Position numbers and translations under genes: made by a program
Part shown: positions 9,044 through 17,249 of the stretch, piece after piece
Numbering within the stretch: position 1 is the stretch's first letter
How the letters are laid out: every line of letters begins with the position of its first letter
NCBI GenBank assembly: GCA_003162415.1
Contig: PMOL01000019.1
Span: forward strand, 1-64,000
Length of the DNA: 64,000 nucleotides
Source: Candidatus Dormiibacterota bacterium
GTDB taxonomy: Bacteria > Chloroflexota > Dormibacteria > Aeolococcales > Aeolococcaceae
Reading direction: 5' to 3'
Notes under the pieces: generated by a model
Databases searched by the model: none
Told to the model about the DNA's origin: nothing
What the model saw: the letters and a program-made list of their open reading frames with translations, nothing else

Positions 9044-9894
9044 TCGCCGGCGAATTCCCCATGCCGGCGCCGCGCGGACTGCTGCTCGATGTCGACGGCT
9101 GCCTGGTGCTTGCCGACAAACCCGGAGGCGAGGGCGACCAGGTGCTGCCCGGCGCCATCGACCTGCTCGAGCGCGCTCGAGCCGCCGGGATCCCATATCT
9201 CCTAGTCACGAATGCGAGCACGCTCACGCCGGAGGCATACGCTGACCGGCTCCGGGCGATGGGACTCCCGGTCGAGCGCTCCGAGGTCGTGACCCCGGGC
9301 CTCGTGGCCGCGAACCTGATCGCGGATCAATATCCGTCCGGTCCGGTGCTCGTCTTCGGCGGCTCCGGCGTCGTCGATCCACTCCGCGAGCGGGGCATCC
9401 GACTGCTCGAGGTCGAGGAGCACGAGCAGGCCGACGCCGTGCTCGTCAGCTTCGACCTCGAGTTCACGGCTCGCAAGCTCGACGCAGCGTGCCGGGCGGT
9501 CGCCCGGGGCGCTGCCCTGCTGGTGACGTCGGACTCGCGCTGGTTCGCAGGACGGCATGGACGTCAGGTCGGCGTCGCAGGCGCCATCGCCGCCGGGATC
9601 ACCCATGTCACGGGTGTAAGCGCCAGCGTCATGGGGAAGCCGTCGAGGTTCGCGATGAGCGAGGTGGTGCGGCGTCTCGACGTCGACCCGAGCGACCTGG
9701 TGGTCGTTGGCGACGACCTTGCGCTCGAGCTGAGGATGGGCAGGCAGGCAGGCAGTCGCACCGTGCTGGTGCTCACGGGGATGAGCACGCGAGACGACGC
9801 CGGCCGCCTGGCGGCGAGCGGACGACCTGGTGCGATCATTGACGGCATATGGGACCTCGGCGCGCTGCTCGGCCTCGCCCCGCTCGCTCCCTGA
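9040..9894 (+). CDS. HAD-superfamily phosphatase, NagD/AraL-like
   Basis: 284 residues. Motif I is LLLDVDGCLVL (nucleophile Asp17 and Asp19), motif II is YLLVTNAS, the conserved Lys is in GKPSRFAM and motif IV is DLVVVGDDLALELRMGRQAG. The C2-type cap sits between motifs II and III. This is the NagD/4-nitrophenylphosphatase class, which removes phosphate from sugar phosphates or nucleoside monophosphates in the cytoplasm; the substrate cannot be told. The start at 9040 overlaps the upstream stop; ATG 9061 is an alternative. It appears intact in a region full of broken genes. Confidence 0.8.
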   Translation: MIAGEFPMPAPRGLLLDVDGCLVLADKPGGEGDQVLPGAIDLLERARAAGIPYLLVTNASTLTPEAYADRLRAMGLPVERSEVVTPGLVAANLIADQYPSGPVLVFGGSGVVDPLRERGIRLLEVEEHEQADAVLVSFDLEFTARKLDAACRAVARGAALLVTSDSRWFAGRHGRQVGVAGAIAAGITHVTGVSASVMGKPSRFAMSEVVRRLDVDPSDLVVVGDDLALELRMGRQAGSRTVLVLTGMSTRDDAGRLAASGRPGAIIDGIWDLGALLGLAPLAP

Positions 9895-10024
9895 TCGCCG
9901 GCACCGTGCAGCGCCCGATCGATCCGCCGACGGTGCTCGCGCATTAACGGAAAGAAACTGCCTGTGCGCAGCTTGTGGATCTGCAGCTGTTTCCGTGGAG
10001 CGAGCGAGCGGATGGTTGCTCACT

Positions 10025-10044
10025 CCAGCGTGCAATTAACACAC
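10025..10044 (+). repeat. Dispersed repeat copy 2
   Basis: CCAGCGTGCAATTAACACAC, identical to copies 1 and 3 over 20 bases and preceded by GCTCACT. Downstream it continues CCGAGTCGATCTTGTAG, which aligns with CAGAGAGTTGATCCTTTAG after copy 4, so similarity extends beyond the core. Confidence 0.75.
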
Positions 10045-10059
10045 CCGAGTCGATCTTGT

Positions 10060-10190
10060 AGTGGGCATCTCCGGGCGCGAACGATCACATGAGGTGCTCC
10101 CCAGCAGAGCAGTACCAGGTTGGTGAGGTTGGTATCCCCGCAATGGCCCCAGTGCAGACGTGATGCCCGTCAATCCACACATGAGCGTTG
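10060..10190 (-). pseudogene. HNH endonuclease C-terminal remnant
   Basis: On the minus strand one frame reads HWGHCGDTNLTNLVLLCWGA, then PHVIVR, close to the HNH pattern HHxxHWxxGGxTxLxNLVLLCxxHHxxVH of DUF222/13E12-type nucleases. The first histidines (WIDGHHV) sit in the neighbouring frame, so the segment is frameshifted. Nothing of the rest of the gene remains. It lies within about 15 bases of repeat copy 2, so the repeat could be the scar or terminus of an HNH-carrying element (inference). Confidence 0.4.
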
Positions 10191-10534
10191 AGCCAGGGCT
10201 GACGATAGATCAGGTGGACCCTATCGGCCTATTCCGTTCAGCGTCCGCGTGCCAACGGCGGTTGCCCGTCTGACCAGTCGGTCACGACCTCCGAGACGAG
10301 CTTCCTCAACTCACCGCGGCTTATGACAAGTGGGCCGAGCGAGCTGATGCCGCCGTACCCTCGCGACCAATCTACGAGCTTTCGCGCGTTGATAATCTCG
10401 CGCCACCCTTGAAGCTGAACGGGACGGGTCCACGGGCTGCGCGCCCGTCCAGGACGCCGTGATGGATGCTGGCGGTAGGGTCGTTGGCGGTTCCCGTTGT
10501 CCGTAAACCGAGGTTCGCGCGCGTTAGGAATGTT

Positions 10535-11056
10535 ATGAACGCATGGGCAAGCCTCATCGCCTCAGGTGAGGCCGCACCTGAGCTGGACTTCGAGGCCGTG
10601 GTCGCCTCAGACACCAGGCGGCTTTACTGGCTGGCGCTGTCCATTCTCGATGACGCCGGCGAAGCCGAGGATGCGGTGCAGGAGACGCTGTTCAAAGCCT
10701 GGCGGTCCTGGAGTTCGCTCTCCCAGATGGATCGCATCGCTGCCTGGCTGACCCGGGTCTGCGTTAACCACTGCATCAGCCGGCGGCGGCTGCTGCACTC
10801 GCGCGGCTGGCCCCCGCTCACCCTCGCCGATGGTGCGGCCCCGGCGCCCGGCTGGGGATACGAGACAAGAAGCCTCGATATGGATCGCGCCTATCGGCGC
10901 CTCTCGCGCAAGCAGCGCGCGGCGATCACGCTCAACTACCTGCACGGGTACTCCGTCGAGGAGTGCGCAGTGTTCATGGGATGCCGTGCCGGAACGGTGC
11001 GGACCCACCTCGAGCGGGGCCTGGCCACGCTGCGAAAGGAGCTCAAGGATGATTGA
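10535..11056 (+). CDS. ECF-family RNA polymerase sigma factor (SigE-like)
   Basis: 173 residues with region 2 (DFEAVVASDTRRLYWLALSI, then DDAGEAEDAVQETLFKAWRS) and region 4 (YRRLSRKQRAAITLNYLHG, then YSVEECAVFMGCRAGTVRTH). It directs RNA polymerase to a small regulon, usually held inactive by a cognate membrane anti-sigma factor. ATG 10535 has AGGA at 10526-10529; upstream in-frame starts lack this. The stop overlaps the next gene (ATG 11049) by 8 bases. This is the standard sigma/anti-sigma arrangement and implies that the repeat-bearing membrane protein is its partner. Confidence 0.88.
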   Translation: MNAWASLIASGEAAPELDFEAVVASDTRRLYWLALSILDDAGEAEDAVQETLFKAWRSWSSLSQMDRIAAWLTRVCVNHCISRRRLLHSRGWPPLTLADGAAPAPGWGYETRSLDMDRAYRRLSRKQRAAITLNYLHGYSVEECAVFMGCRAGTVRTHLERGLATLRKELKDD

Positions 11057-12341
11057 AATCGAACCCCGGTTGGAGAAGGAACTGCGCGCAAAATACGATC
11101 GCATCCTGGCAACGACCCTGCCGCAGGGCCTCGCGAGCTTCAACCCGGCGGCCGACCATCGTCGTCACCGAGCGCTCAGTCTGCTGGCGGCCACAGCAGG
11201 GTTCGCCGTGATTGCCGCGGGCATCGTGGCCTTTGCGCTGGAGCTGGGCGGCCACATTCGTCCCGCCTCGCCCGCGCCGGCGACGCACACACAGCTCGCG
11301 AAGCTGCCGCTATTCGGCGGTCGCGGCGTCCCCGAAGCCGCGTACATCGTGCTGCCGGTGAAGCATGGCCACGGATCGGCGCAACTTCCGCCCTTCGTCC
11401 CCCAGGGGACGCTCTACATCCAGTTCGACTGCGCCGGACCGGGTAACTTCGAGATCACTGCCACCGACCAATCGGTCCGCAACGAACTCGTTCAGTGCTC
11501 GAGTTCCCTCGGCGCGACCACCATCACGGTGGACAACTCGGCGAGCTATGACCGCAAACCGCTGACCCTCGAAATCAGAGCCGCCCGGTCGATGTCATGG
11601 GAGATCTTCATCGCCCAGATCAAATCCCCGCTTCCCGAGTTCGGGCCTGTGCAGGCCGATAGGCAAGTCGTGGTGCCTGTCACATACGGAACTGGCTCAG
11701 CCACGCTGCCGACCTTCAGCATCGGACCAGACGAGACAGCGATCGTCCAGGTGACGTGTAACTCGGGCAGCTCAGCGGACGCCTTGCAGTTGACCGGCGA
11801 CTCCATTGTCTTCGAAGGTGTGCCGCCACTCCAATGCTCACCCCCGTCCGAACCGGGCGCGGCGAATGGCCTTGGGTTCGGCCTGCCCGTCTCCGGAGGT
11901 GGCAGTGGCCCGATTACCGCGCAAATCACGGCTGACCCAATGGTCAGTTGGGAGGTTCAAGTCACCGCGGGACCCGCTGGGATCATTCTCCCCGAGCTGG
12001 GCAACCTTGGGCCGATGACTCATGACGTCGGCGTGGCCCCCACAGCGATGGGGATCGGATCAGCGGTGCTGCCGTCGTTCACCACAAACCAGCACTACAC
12101 CATGGCCTTCGCGTGTTCCGGCGCGGGATCCTTGACGATCGTCATCGGAGGCGTCGCTTACGTCGCGACGACCCTGTGTGGTGGTCACACGGGCTGGTTC
12201 ACGCCCCCGAACCAGGTCCCCGGACAGCCCCTGTCCCTATCGGTCGAGGCTCCGCCCTCGGTGGGATGGGAGATAGAGGCCGTGCAGGTGTATGGCTCAA
12301 CCTGGGGAGCCGGCGGGGCAAACATGCCTAACGGGGGTTAA
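11049..12341 (+). CDS. Single-pass membrane protein with three extracytoplasmic repeats, putative anti-sigma partner
   Basis: 430 residues. A short cytosolic N-terminus (1-42) precedes one TM helix (~43-66, LSLLAATAGFAVIAAGIVAF). The outside part holds three ~90-100-residue repeats at about 100-190, 208-306 and 329-415. Each starts G(T/H/I)GSAxLPxF, has a cysteine pair (C128/C150, C237/C263, C356/C377) and closes with a WE(I/V) strand (W184, W301, W407). Known anti-sigma factors have a short N-terminal sigma-binding domain, but this one has no zinc-binding HxxxCxxC motif. The role is inferred only from translational coupling to the sigma gene. The repeats look like a sensory or adhesive beta domain I cannot assign. 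Confidence 0.65.
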   Translation: MIEIEPRLEKELRAKYDRILATTLPQGLASFNPAADHRRHRALSLLAATAGFAVIAAGIVAFALELGGHIRPASPAPATHTQLAKLPLFGGRGVPEAAYIVLPVKHGHGSAQLPPFVPQGTLYIQFDCAGPGNFEITATDQSVRNELVQCSSSLGATTITVDNSASYDRKPLTLEIRAARSMSWEIFIAQIKSPLPEFGPVQADRQVVVPVTYGTGSATLPTFSIGPDETAIVQVTCNSGSSADALQLTGDSIVFEGVPPLQCSPPSEPGAANGLGFGLPVSGGGSGPITAQITADPMVSWEVQVTAGPAGIILPELGNLGPMTHDVGVAPTAMGIGSAVLPSFTTNQHYTMAFACSGAGSLTIVIGGVAYVATTLCGGHTGWFTPPNQVPGQPLSLSVEAPPSVGWEIEAVQVYGSTWGAGGANMPNGG

Positions 12342-12398
12342 CGAATCTCCGCGAACGGCAGCAGCGCGATGTGCCGCGCACGCTTGATCGCCACGGCA
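12338..12398 (-). pseudogene. Fragment resembling the C-terminus of ribosomal protein S18
   Basis: The minus strand ends with NAVAIKRARHIALLPFAEIR and a stop at 12338-12340. The pattern AIKRARxxALLPF is characteristic of the S18 C-terminus. The upstream ~60 residues in the same frame do not look like S18 (no conserved PRR.TG.xxKHQ in phase), so only the 3' end survives or the rest has drifted through frameshifts. The stop overlaps the end of the convergent membrane-protein gene. A full rpsR is expected elsewhere in the genome. Confidence 0.4.
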
Positions 12399-12570
12399 TT
12401 CGGCTGGCCCCTCCTCCTTGGGCGGGCGTCGACGCGGTAAACCGCGCTCGACCCGTGTGGCCTTGGAGCGCGACGCTCGTGCCCTCTGGTCCGGTCACCC
12501 TTGGCTCGTTCGGCCTCTTCGGGGGTCGTATTAGCGAATGACCAGGTTGGCGAGGTTGGCCTTTCCGCAA

Positions 12571-12618
12571 GGACCGCCGACAACTCCGGTAGGCCGGATT
12601 CTCGTCAGGGCTGCTACC
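12571..12618 (+). repeat. Direct repeat R1 flanking a small gene
   Basis: A 48-bp block (GGACCGCCGA, then AACTC, GGTAGGCCG, ATTCTC) that recurs at 12938-12987 with only a few mismatches and two 1-base gaps. The pair brackets the small alpha/beta-barrel-like gene. Confidence 0.55.
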
Positions 12619-12675
12619 CCACAGGCCCGTCACCCCGGGATCGCCGGCGGCGACGAAGAACTGCACGCCGACTCG

Positions 12676-12915
12676 GTGGTCGATATCGATCGGTGGCTCA
12701 GTGGCAAGGCCGAGCGTGCCGCCGTCTTCGCGGCTTTCAGCGCGAATGTAACGGACTATGCGGCGGTCGATGGGAGCAACGACGTCGCCATTACCGGCGA
12801 CGTCGACGACATGGCTGGCGCGCAGGCAATGATGGAAACGCCGTCGCCCGAAGCAGCGGCCACCGGGGAGACACATGGCGTAATGCCACCCTTGGCGGTC
12901 TACATCGAGAAGTAG
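12676..12915 (+). CDS. Small dimeric alpha/beta-barrel-like protein, possibly truncated
   Basis: About 79 residues from GTG 12676: VVDIDRWLSGKAER, then AAVFAAFSANVTDYAAVDGS, NDVAITGDVDDMAGAQAMM and GVMPPLAVYIEK. The order (xDxxxW..., VTD...DGSNDVAI, DDMAGAQAMM, hydrophobic C-terminal strand) resembles single-domain ferredoxin-like dimeric barrels of the antibiotic-biosynthesis-monooxygenase/DUF type. The first beta strand normally before DIDRW is missing or altered, and the frame is open upstream to 12538 without family resemblance. It may be a fragment. It is bracketed by the R1 and R2 repeats. Confidence 0.4.
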   Translation: MVDIDRWLSGKAERAAVFAAFSANVTDYAAVDGSNDVAITGDVDDMAGAQAMMETPSPEAAATGETHGVMPPLAVYIEK

Positions 12916-12937
12916 TTCGGTCGCTCGGTGCGTCCGA

Positions 12938-12987
12938 GGACCGCCGAGAACTCTGGTAGGCCGAGATTCTCTCCAGGCCGTCATACC
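12938..12987 (+). repeat. Direct repeat R2
   Basis: Second copy of the ~48-bp block at 12571, in the same orientation, 320 bases downstream. The two copies share GGACCGCCGA, AACTC, GGTAGGCCG, ATTCTC and CAGG in order. Confidence 0.55.
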
Positions 12988-13011
12988 GGGACTTCGAGGA
13001 TCAAGTCCGTG

Positions 13012-13482
13012 TCAGAGATCTTTTCTCATCTGGACCGAGGTTTCCCAGTAACCCAGGCTTGAGTAGAGGGTTCGTGCGATTGCGTTGTGGCCGAAGACGT
13101 TGAGCCCCAGCGCATGAAGGCCGTTGCGCCGCCCCTCGTCCTCAGCAAGTTGCATCGCCGCTCGCCCGTAGCCGCGGCCTCTGAATGCCTCGTCCACCGA
13201 AATGTCGTAGATGAAACCCACTCCGGCCTCCGCACGCGGGTTTCGCAGCGATAGCCATAGCCACCCCACAGGTTGACCATCCGCTTCCAGCCTGAAGATC
13301 AACTGACCTGGCGTGGCGAGCCCCTGAGGGAGAGTGTCTGCTGTGTCGCGTCGACCCTTGTCCTCGGCCGCCTCGCGGCTCATGGTCCCGGAAGCAACAA
13401 TCTCGTCAACGTACCCTTGGAGTTCCGCGCCTGACCATTCCTCGTACTCGTCGGCGCTGGGTTTGCGAAGCGTGACCGTCAC
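13012..13482 (-). CDS. GNAT-family N-acetyltransferase
   Basis: 156 residues from a GTG at 13482 (VTVTLRKPSADEYEEW). The acetyl-CoA site is plain: GVGFIYDISVDEAFRGRGYG then RAAMQLAEDEGRRNG, with the R/QxxGxG/A loop as RGRGYG. The C-terminal LGLNVFGHNAIARTLYSSLG, followed by YWE, is the usual substrate-side helix. The substrate is unknown; close relatives are small stand-alone acetyltransferases. No Shine-Dalgarno is obvious. It is intact and lies between the R2 repeat and dispersed repeat copy 3. Confidence 0.85.
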   Translation of the reverse strand: MTVTLRKPSADEYEEWSGAELQGYVDEIVASGTMSREAAEDKGRRDTADTLPQGLATPGQLIFRLEADGQPVGWLWLSLRNPRAEAGVGFIYDISVDEAFRGRGYGRAAMQLAEDEGRRNGLHALGLNVFGHNAIARTLYSSLGYWETSVQMRKDL

Positions 13483-13601
13483 TCGGCAAATAGTGCCGGT
13501 TCGCGGCGACGCCTTGTGTGGATCGGCAGATGACGCCGCGTCCGGCAGCCCGAGGTTCAAGGTCGTCGCCCTGCGGCCACGTGAGGAATCAATCGCGCAC
13601 C

Positions 13602-13621
13602 CCAGCGTGCAATTAACACAC
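13602..13621 (+). repeat. Dispersed repeat copy 3
   Basis: CCAGCGTGCAATTAACACAC followed by CAGAGCCGAGG. It is identical to copies 1 and 2 over the 20-base core. It sits in the 270-base gap upstream of the GNAT gene, which otherwise shows no gene. Confidence 0.75.
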
Positions 13622-13752
13622 CAGAGCCGAGGAGGCGAAGTAACCCAGAACGGGCCTCTGGGGGCAAACACACAGCAACCGTGGGGGGGCCGAGGCAGGT
13701 GACGGTTCGCGAGCACCCCGCGACCGGACCCGAAGCGATGTAGGATCGAGGA

Positions 13753-13857
13753 GTGATCTCCGTGATCTGGCCGAACATCATCCTTTTCCTCATCATGGCC
13801 GCGGCGATCGTCGCCGGGATCGTCGCAGTGTCCCGCGCCGTGCGCCGCCACTCCTAA
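13753..13857 (+). CDS. 34-residue single-helix membrane peptide
   Basis: GTG 13753 to TAA 13857. The peptide is almost one transmembrane helix (IILFLIMAAAIVAGIVAVS) between a short N-terminus and a basic C-terminus (RAVRRHS), predicting an N-out/C-in single pass. AGGA at 13742-13745 is seven bases before the start. Small proteins of this kind are easily missed. The start signal, hydrophobicity and positive-inside tail support it, but function is unknown. Its stop precedes kelch fragment C by a few bases. Confidence 0.45.
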   Translation: MISVIWPNIILFLIMAAAIVAGIVAVSRAVRRHS

Positions 13858-13861
13858 ACCG

Positions 13862-14317
13862 CTAGAGACCGGACCCCGCATAGCCTACGACGCTGCTTCC
13901 CGCCGGACCATCGCCGTCGGCAACCAAGGAGCCGTCGGCGCCGCGACCACGTGGGCGTGGGACGGGCACACGTGGACGGACCTGCAACCGAAGGGCGCGG
14001 CAGCGTTTGATCCGGTCACGAGCACGATGGCCGGCGATCCAGGGAACCAGACCGTCGTGCTCGTGGCGACGGTCTTCGATGACACGGGGACCCAGGTATG
14101 GAACGGGAGTTTCTGGATCCCTGGGGTGGGCGTAATAGCGACCCGCGCCGACACCGGGGATGAGGCGGACGCGATGTACTACGACGACACCATCGGGCAA
14201 CTGCTGATGATCAGCAGCACCCCCGGTGACCTGAACGTGGAGTGGATGTGGGCACCGGCGGGCGCATGGCTGCAAATCGACCCCGTGGCGCTCGTTGGCG
14301 CCTCGAGTTCTCGCTGA
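13862..14317 (+). pseudogene. Kelch-like protein, C-terminal half only (copy C)
   Basis: An open frame begins without a start codon and reads RIAYDAASRRTIAVGNQGA, TTWAWDGHTW, AAFDPVTSTMAGDPGNQTVV and VEWMWAPAGAWLQID. It corresponds to the C-terminal half of kelch copy A (AYDPASHAVMRV... to YVWAWDGYTWMLL). The first in-frame ATG is at 14027. Nothing of the membrane anchor or first blades is present. Together with copy B, which has only the N-terminal third, it could be the other half of one gene separated by later insertion, though about 70 residues are missing between them. Confidence 0.5.
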
Positions 14318-14385
14318 CAGCCACCGGATAATCAGCGTGGTTGGCATGGCTCCTGAGGAAGATGAAGCGCGCACCAGCGCACGTG

Positions 14386-15866
14386 TCAGCGCTGGCCGTT
14401 GTCGGATGGGAAGCCGTTGCGAACGTAGAACAGCAGCCCTCCGATGGCATGCAGCCGGAAGTTCGCGGTCACGTAGGCGCGAAGTCTCGCATCCGGAGGA
14501 ATGTACCAGTGCGCGAACGGCGTGCTTGTCACGATGTAGTCGGCATGTGCGACTTCGACGGTCCAGAGATCCTCTGCACCCGCGGAACCGTATCCATACG
14601 AGAGCGTCGCGCCCTCTGGATCGATCATGTCGTTGCAGTTTGGGACAGACGCCACGAATCGATCGGTGGTCACTAGCTGTTGCGGTGCATCCGAGAGGGT
14701 GCATCCTCCCGCGGGAATCTCCGCATCGACGACCCCGGCGATATCGTTTGTCGTGAGCGTATGAATCGCGATCACTTGATGGGAAAACAAGAGTGCCACT
14801 CCAATCGCTGCGATCCATATCCCGATTCGTTTTGAGCCGCCTGCGAACAGGCGCGCTTGTGAGATGCCGAGGAGCATGCCGAGGAAGGGGGCAACGAACG
14901 CCGTGTAGTTGGCGAAGTAATAGGTGGGACTGAGCTGAGCGATCACAGCCAGTATGGTGGCAGCGATCGCGAACCACTCCAGCGTCGATGGCCGCCGCGG
15001 GCGCAGAAGGAAGGATGCCATCACAATCCCCACGATCACGACGGTCGCGATGATCGCGGTCGACGCGTCGGTATTAAACGCGGATGTACCAGTGATATCC
15101 CAAGCCGGATGGGGACAGAGACTCGATGTGCCCCCGGGGCGCTCGCCAACGCAGCGGTCAGAACGTCGCGCATAAAAGACCCGGGCGCGAGGAGGAAGAA
15201 TGGAAGTGTGGGAACCCCGAACCCGGCGACCACGCCCGTGAGGAAAGGAAGCAATCGATGACGGAGGTCGGAGAAGCAGAGTACGGACAGCACGAGAGCG
15301 GGAACGATGGCCGGCGTCTTGACCGCCCCCGCGATACCAAAAGCGATGCCACCGAGCAGGATGCGGCGACGAGACGTAGACAAGGAATCGCCCACGAACA
15401 TGAGCGCCGCTCCGGCCAGGCAGAAGAAGTCCACGACTGACTCGAGCAGCCCGCTACGGAGCGCGTACAACTCGGCGGGATACAACGCCATGACCCCGCA
15501 GGCAACGATCACCGCAGCGAGCCCGCGATGACGGACGACCTTGCCGATGAGGAGCACGCATGCTGCTGCCAGGAGTGGTGTGCAGAGGCGCAAGACTGCT
15601 AGCGCATCACGGGTGCCGATCCACTCGGAGAGAAGTGCGAAAGGACTCGCCAGCAGCGTAAATCCCGGCGGCTGGAGCAAATCGAAGTTGCGATAGGGAA
15701 TCGCTCCATGGACGAGCCGGATCGATGCGCCGAACCAGGAAGCGATGTCAGGGGTGACGCCGAACAGGAATCCCGGGCGAGACACCTGATAGAGCGTGAT
15801 GCCCGCAGCGAGCACAGCGAACACGCTGATGACGACCGTGGCGCTCCGATCGATACCTGGCCTCAT
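14386..15866 (-). pseudogene. GT-C-type membrane glycosyltransferase split by a frameshift
   Basis: Two minus-strand frames form one ~490-residue protein. The N-terminal part (15866 to ~15130) has many TM helices and the early-loop sequence FGVTPDIASWFGASIRLVHG, then IPYRNFDLLQPPG, typical of DPM-family (GT39/GT87-like) polyprenyl-phosphate-sugar transferases. The C-terminal part (~15100 to 14386) continues with TM helices and a soluble tail. The shift lies in or near the CCCCCGGGG run at about 15133-15142; after it the other frame reads TSAFNTDASTAIIATVVIVG with no start needed. It is either a recent pseudogene or a homopolymer read error. Confidence 0.6.
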
Positions 15867-16241
15867 GCGAATCCCTGACTAGGGTGTGCGTCGCTCCCGA
15901 TTGTTGAACCTCCGACCCTGGGTCGAGGATAGGGCGAAGTTCATCCGCGCGCGCCTTTTGAGGCGCCGTATCGGCACACAGGAGCATCCTCCTCCGGACT
16001 CGTCGGCGGGGGAGGGCATCGAAGTACACCTCAGCGTGCAATTACACACCAGAGAGTTGATCCTTTAGCTCTGTCAATCGGCCCGATGGTTCGGGACTGA
16101 TCTCGCCGAACCGAGGTCAGGGACCGCGCTCGATCTCCGCGTTTGCAGCTTTACGCAATGAGGCGAGGGCGCAGCCAGCCTGAAGACGTGTTCGGGAACC
16201 CTTGCGGTGCACCGGGTTGCAACCAGCGATGGCTTGACGCT
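15867..16241. other. Intergenic stretch with dispersed repeat copy 4
   Basis: The 375 bases between the end of the split methyltransferase and the start of the split glycosyltransferase contain repeat copy 4 (16031-16050) and no gene I can support. Confidence 0.4.
16031..16050 (+). repeat. Dispersed repeat copy 4 (diverged)
   Basis: TCAGCGTGCAATTACACACC: one base of the AATTAAC core is lost. It is followed by AGAGAGTTGATCCTTTAG, which aligns with the flank of copy 2. Confidence 0.65.
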
Positions 16242-17188
16242 TCACCCTTGGGATTCGATCGGCGAATCACTCTTTCTGGCTCGGAGGTACGCTCCGGCGG
16301 TTCGGCACCGACCCACGCCGGCCTCCACAGACGCTTGGAGAGCGCTTAGGAAATGGGTAGCCTGACGCCGGTCCAGCGAGGCTGTGACAGCTTCGAGCAA
16401 CGTCGGGGCCAGCGGGTTGGGCGACGAATGAAGAAGGGATTCCCAGTCGCCCCGACGGGGTCTGCTCTCTCCAAGATGCAGGTAGAGTTCGACCGTGTCG
16501 AATCCGACATCCCGAGCCAACGAGACGAGGTCTGTCTCGTCGAAGTCAAACATCGCCTTCAGCTCGGGACGTTGGGTGCGCTCGAATTCCGCCACGACCT
16601 GGTCTCGGAGTCCGGCTACGGCCGAGACATCCCAGCCCCAGAACAGGTTGTGTGGTTCAGGGAACATGCGTCGGTTGATGGGCTCGAAAATCGAAAGGCG
16701 ACCTCCGGGTCGCAGGACGCGAAAGAACTCAGCAAAGGCGTCGCGCTTTCGGCTCACGTAGATCAGGACGGAACGCGTTGTGACGACGTCTACGCTTCGA
16801 TCGACGACGCCAACCAAACCCTCGGCACGCGCCTCCACGAACCGACAGCGGTCAGACATCCCCATCGCGGCCGCGCGTTCCGCGCATCGTTGCAGCAGTT
16901 GGGGGAAACATCGCTAAACAGAACCCGTCCGGCCGGACCACAGGTTTCGACAGCCCCGAACCCCACCAGCCCATCACCGCATCCGACGTCGAGGAGAATG
17001 TCTCCTGGCTGAAGGTCTGCGCCCGCAAGGACGCCGTCCCGGTAGTTGACCAGCTCTGTGCGCTGATCGGGCTGAAGGTCGGGGCCACCTTGGCGACGAG
17101 TGAGCAGCCACTCGGACCACTGATCCCTCGGTGCGGTGGGTGCTTCCTGGGCTGAACCCGCATCAGGCGGCAGGGACTCGTCAGGCAT
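16242..17188 (-). pseudogene. SAM-dependent methyltransferase split by a frameshift
   Basis: The N-terminal part starts at ATG 17188 (MPDESLPPDAGSAQ...) and contains motif I, GDILLDVGCGDGLVGFGA, then GRVLFSDVSP. The frame shifts around the CCCCC run near 16910. The other frame continues QLLQRCAERAAAMGMSDRC, VDVVTTRSVLIYVSRKRDA, LRPGGRLSIFEPIN and a C-terminal helical part. It would be a ~310-residue class I methyltransferase of the Methyltransf_11/UbiE-like kind with unknown substrate. As with the glycosyltransferase, one base breaks an otherwise clean gene. Confidence 0.62.
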
Positions 17189-17249
17189 TGCCAAAGGATG
17201 CCTCAGGGCCCTGGTGGTTGGTGAGCATGGACGACGAGACTGGAGCACC

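Larger units (their letters stand above)
9895..10534. other. Intergenic stretch with repeat copy 2 and an HNH remnant
   Basis: The 640 bases between the HAD gene and the ECF sigma gene hold dispersed repeat copy 2 (10025-10044) and a degenerate HNH-nuclease segment on the minus strand (about 10060-10190). I see no intact gene. The last ~150 bases probably contain the promoter of the sigma gene; a possible self-recognised element could not be identified by eye. Confidence 0.4.

Noticed and set aside
12328..12984. Long minus-strand frame (about 218 codons) over the S18-like fragment and the small barrel gene
   Set aside because: Arg/Gly-rich high-GC shadow with no family resemblance; the plus-strand barrel gene and the S18-like tail in another frame explain the coding signal better.
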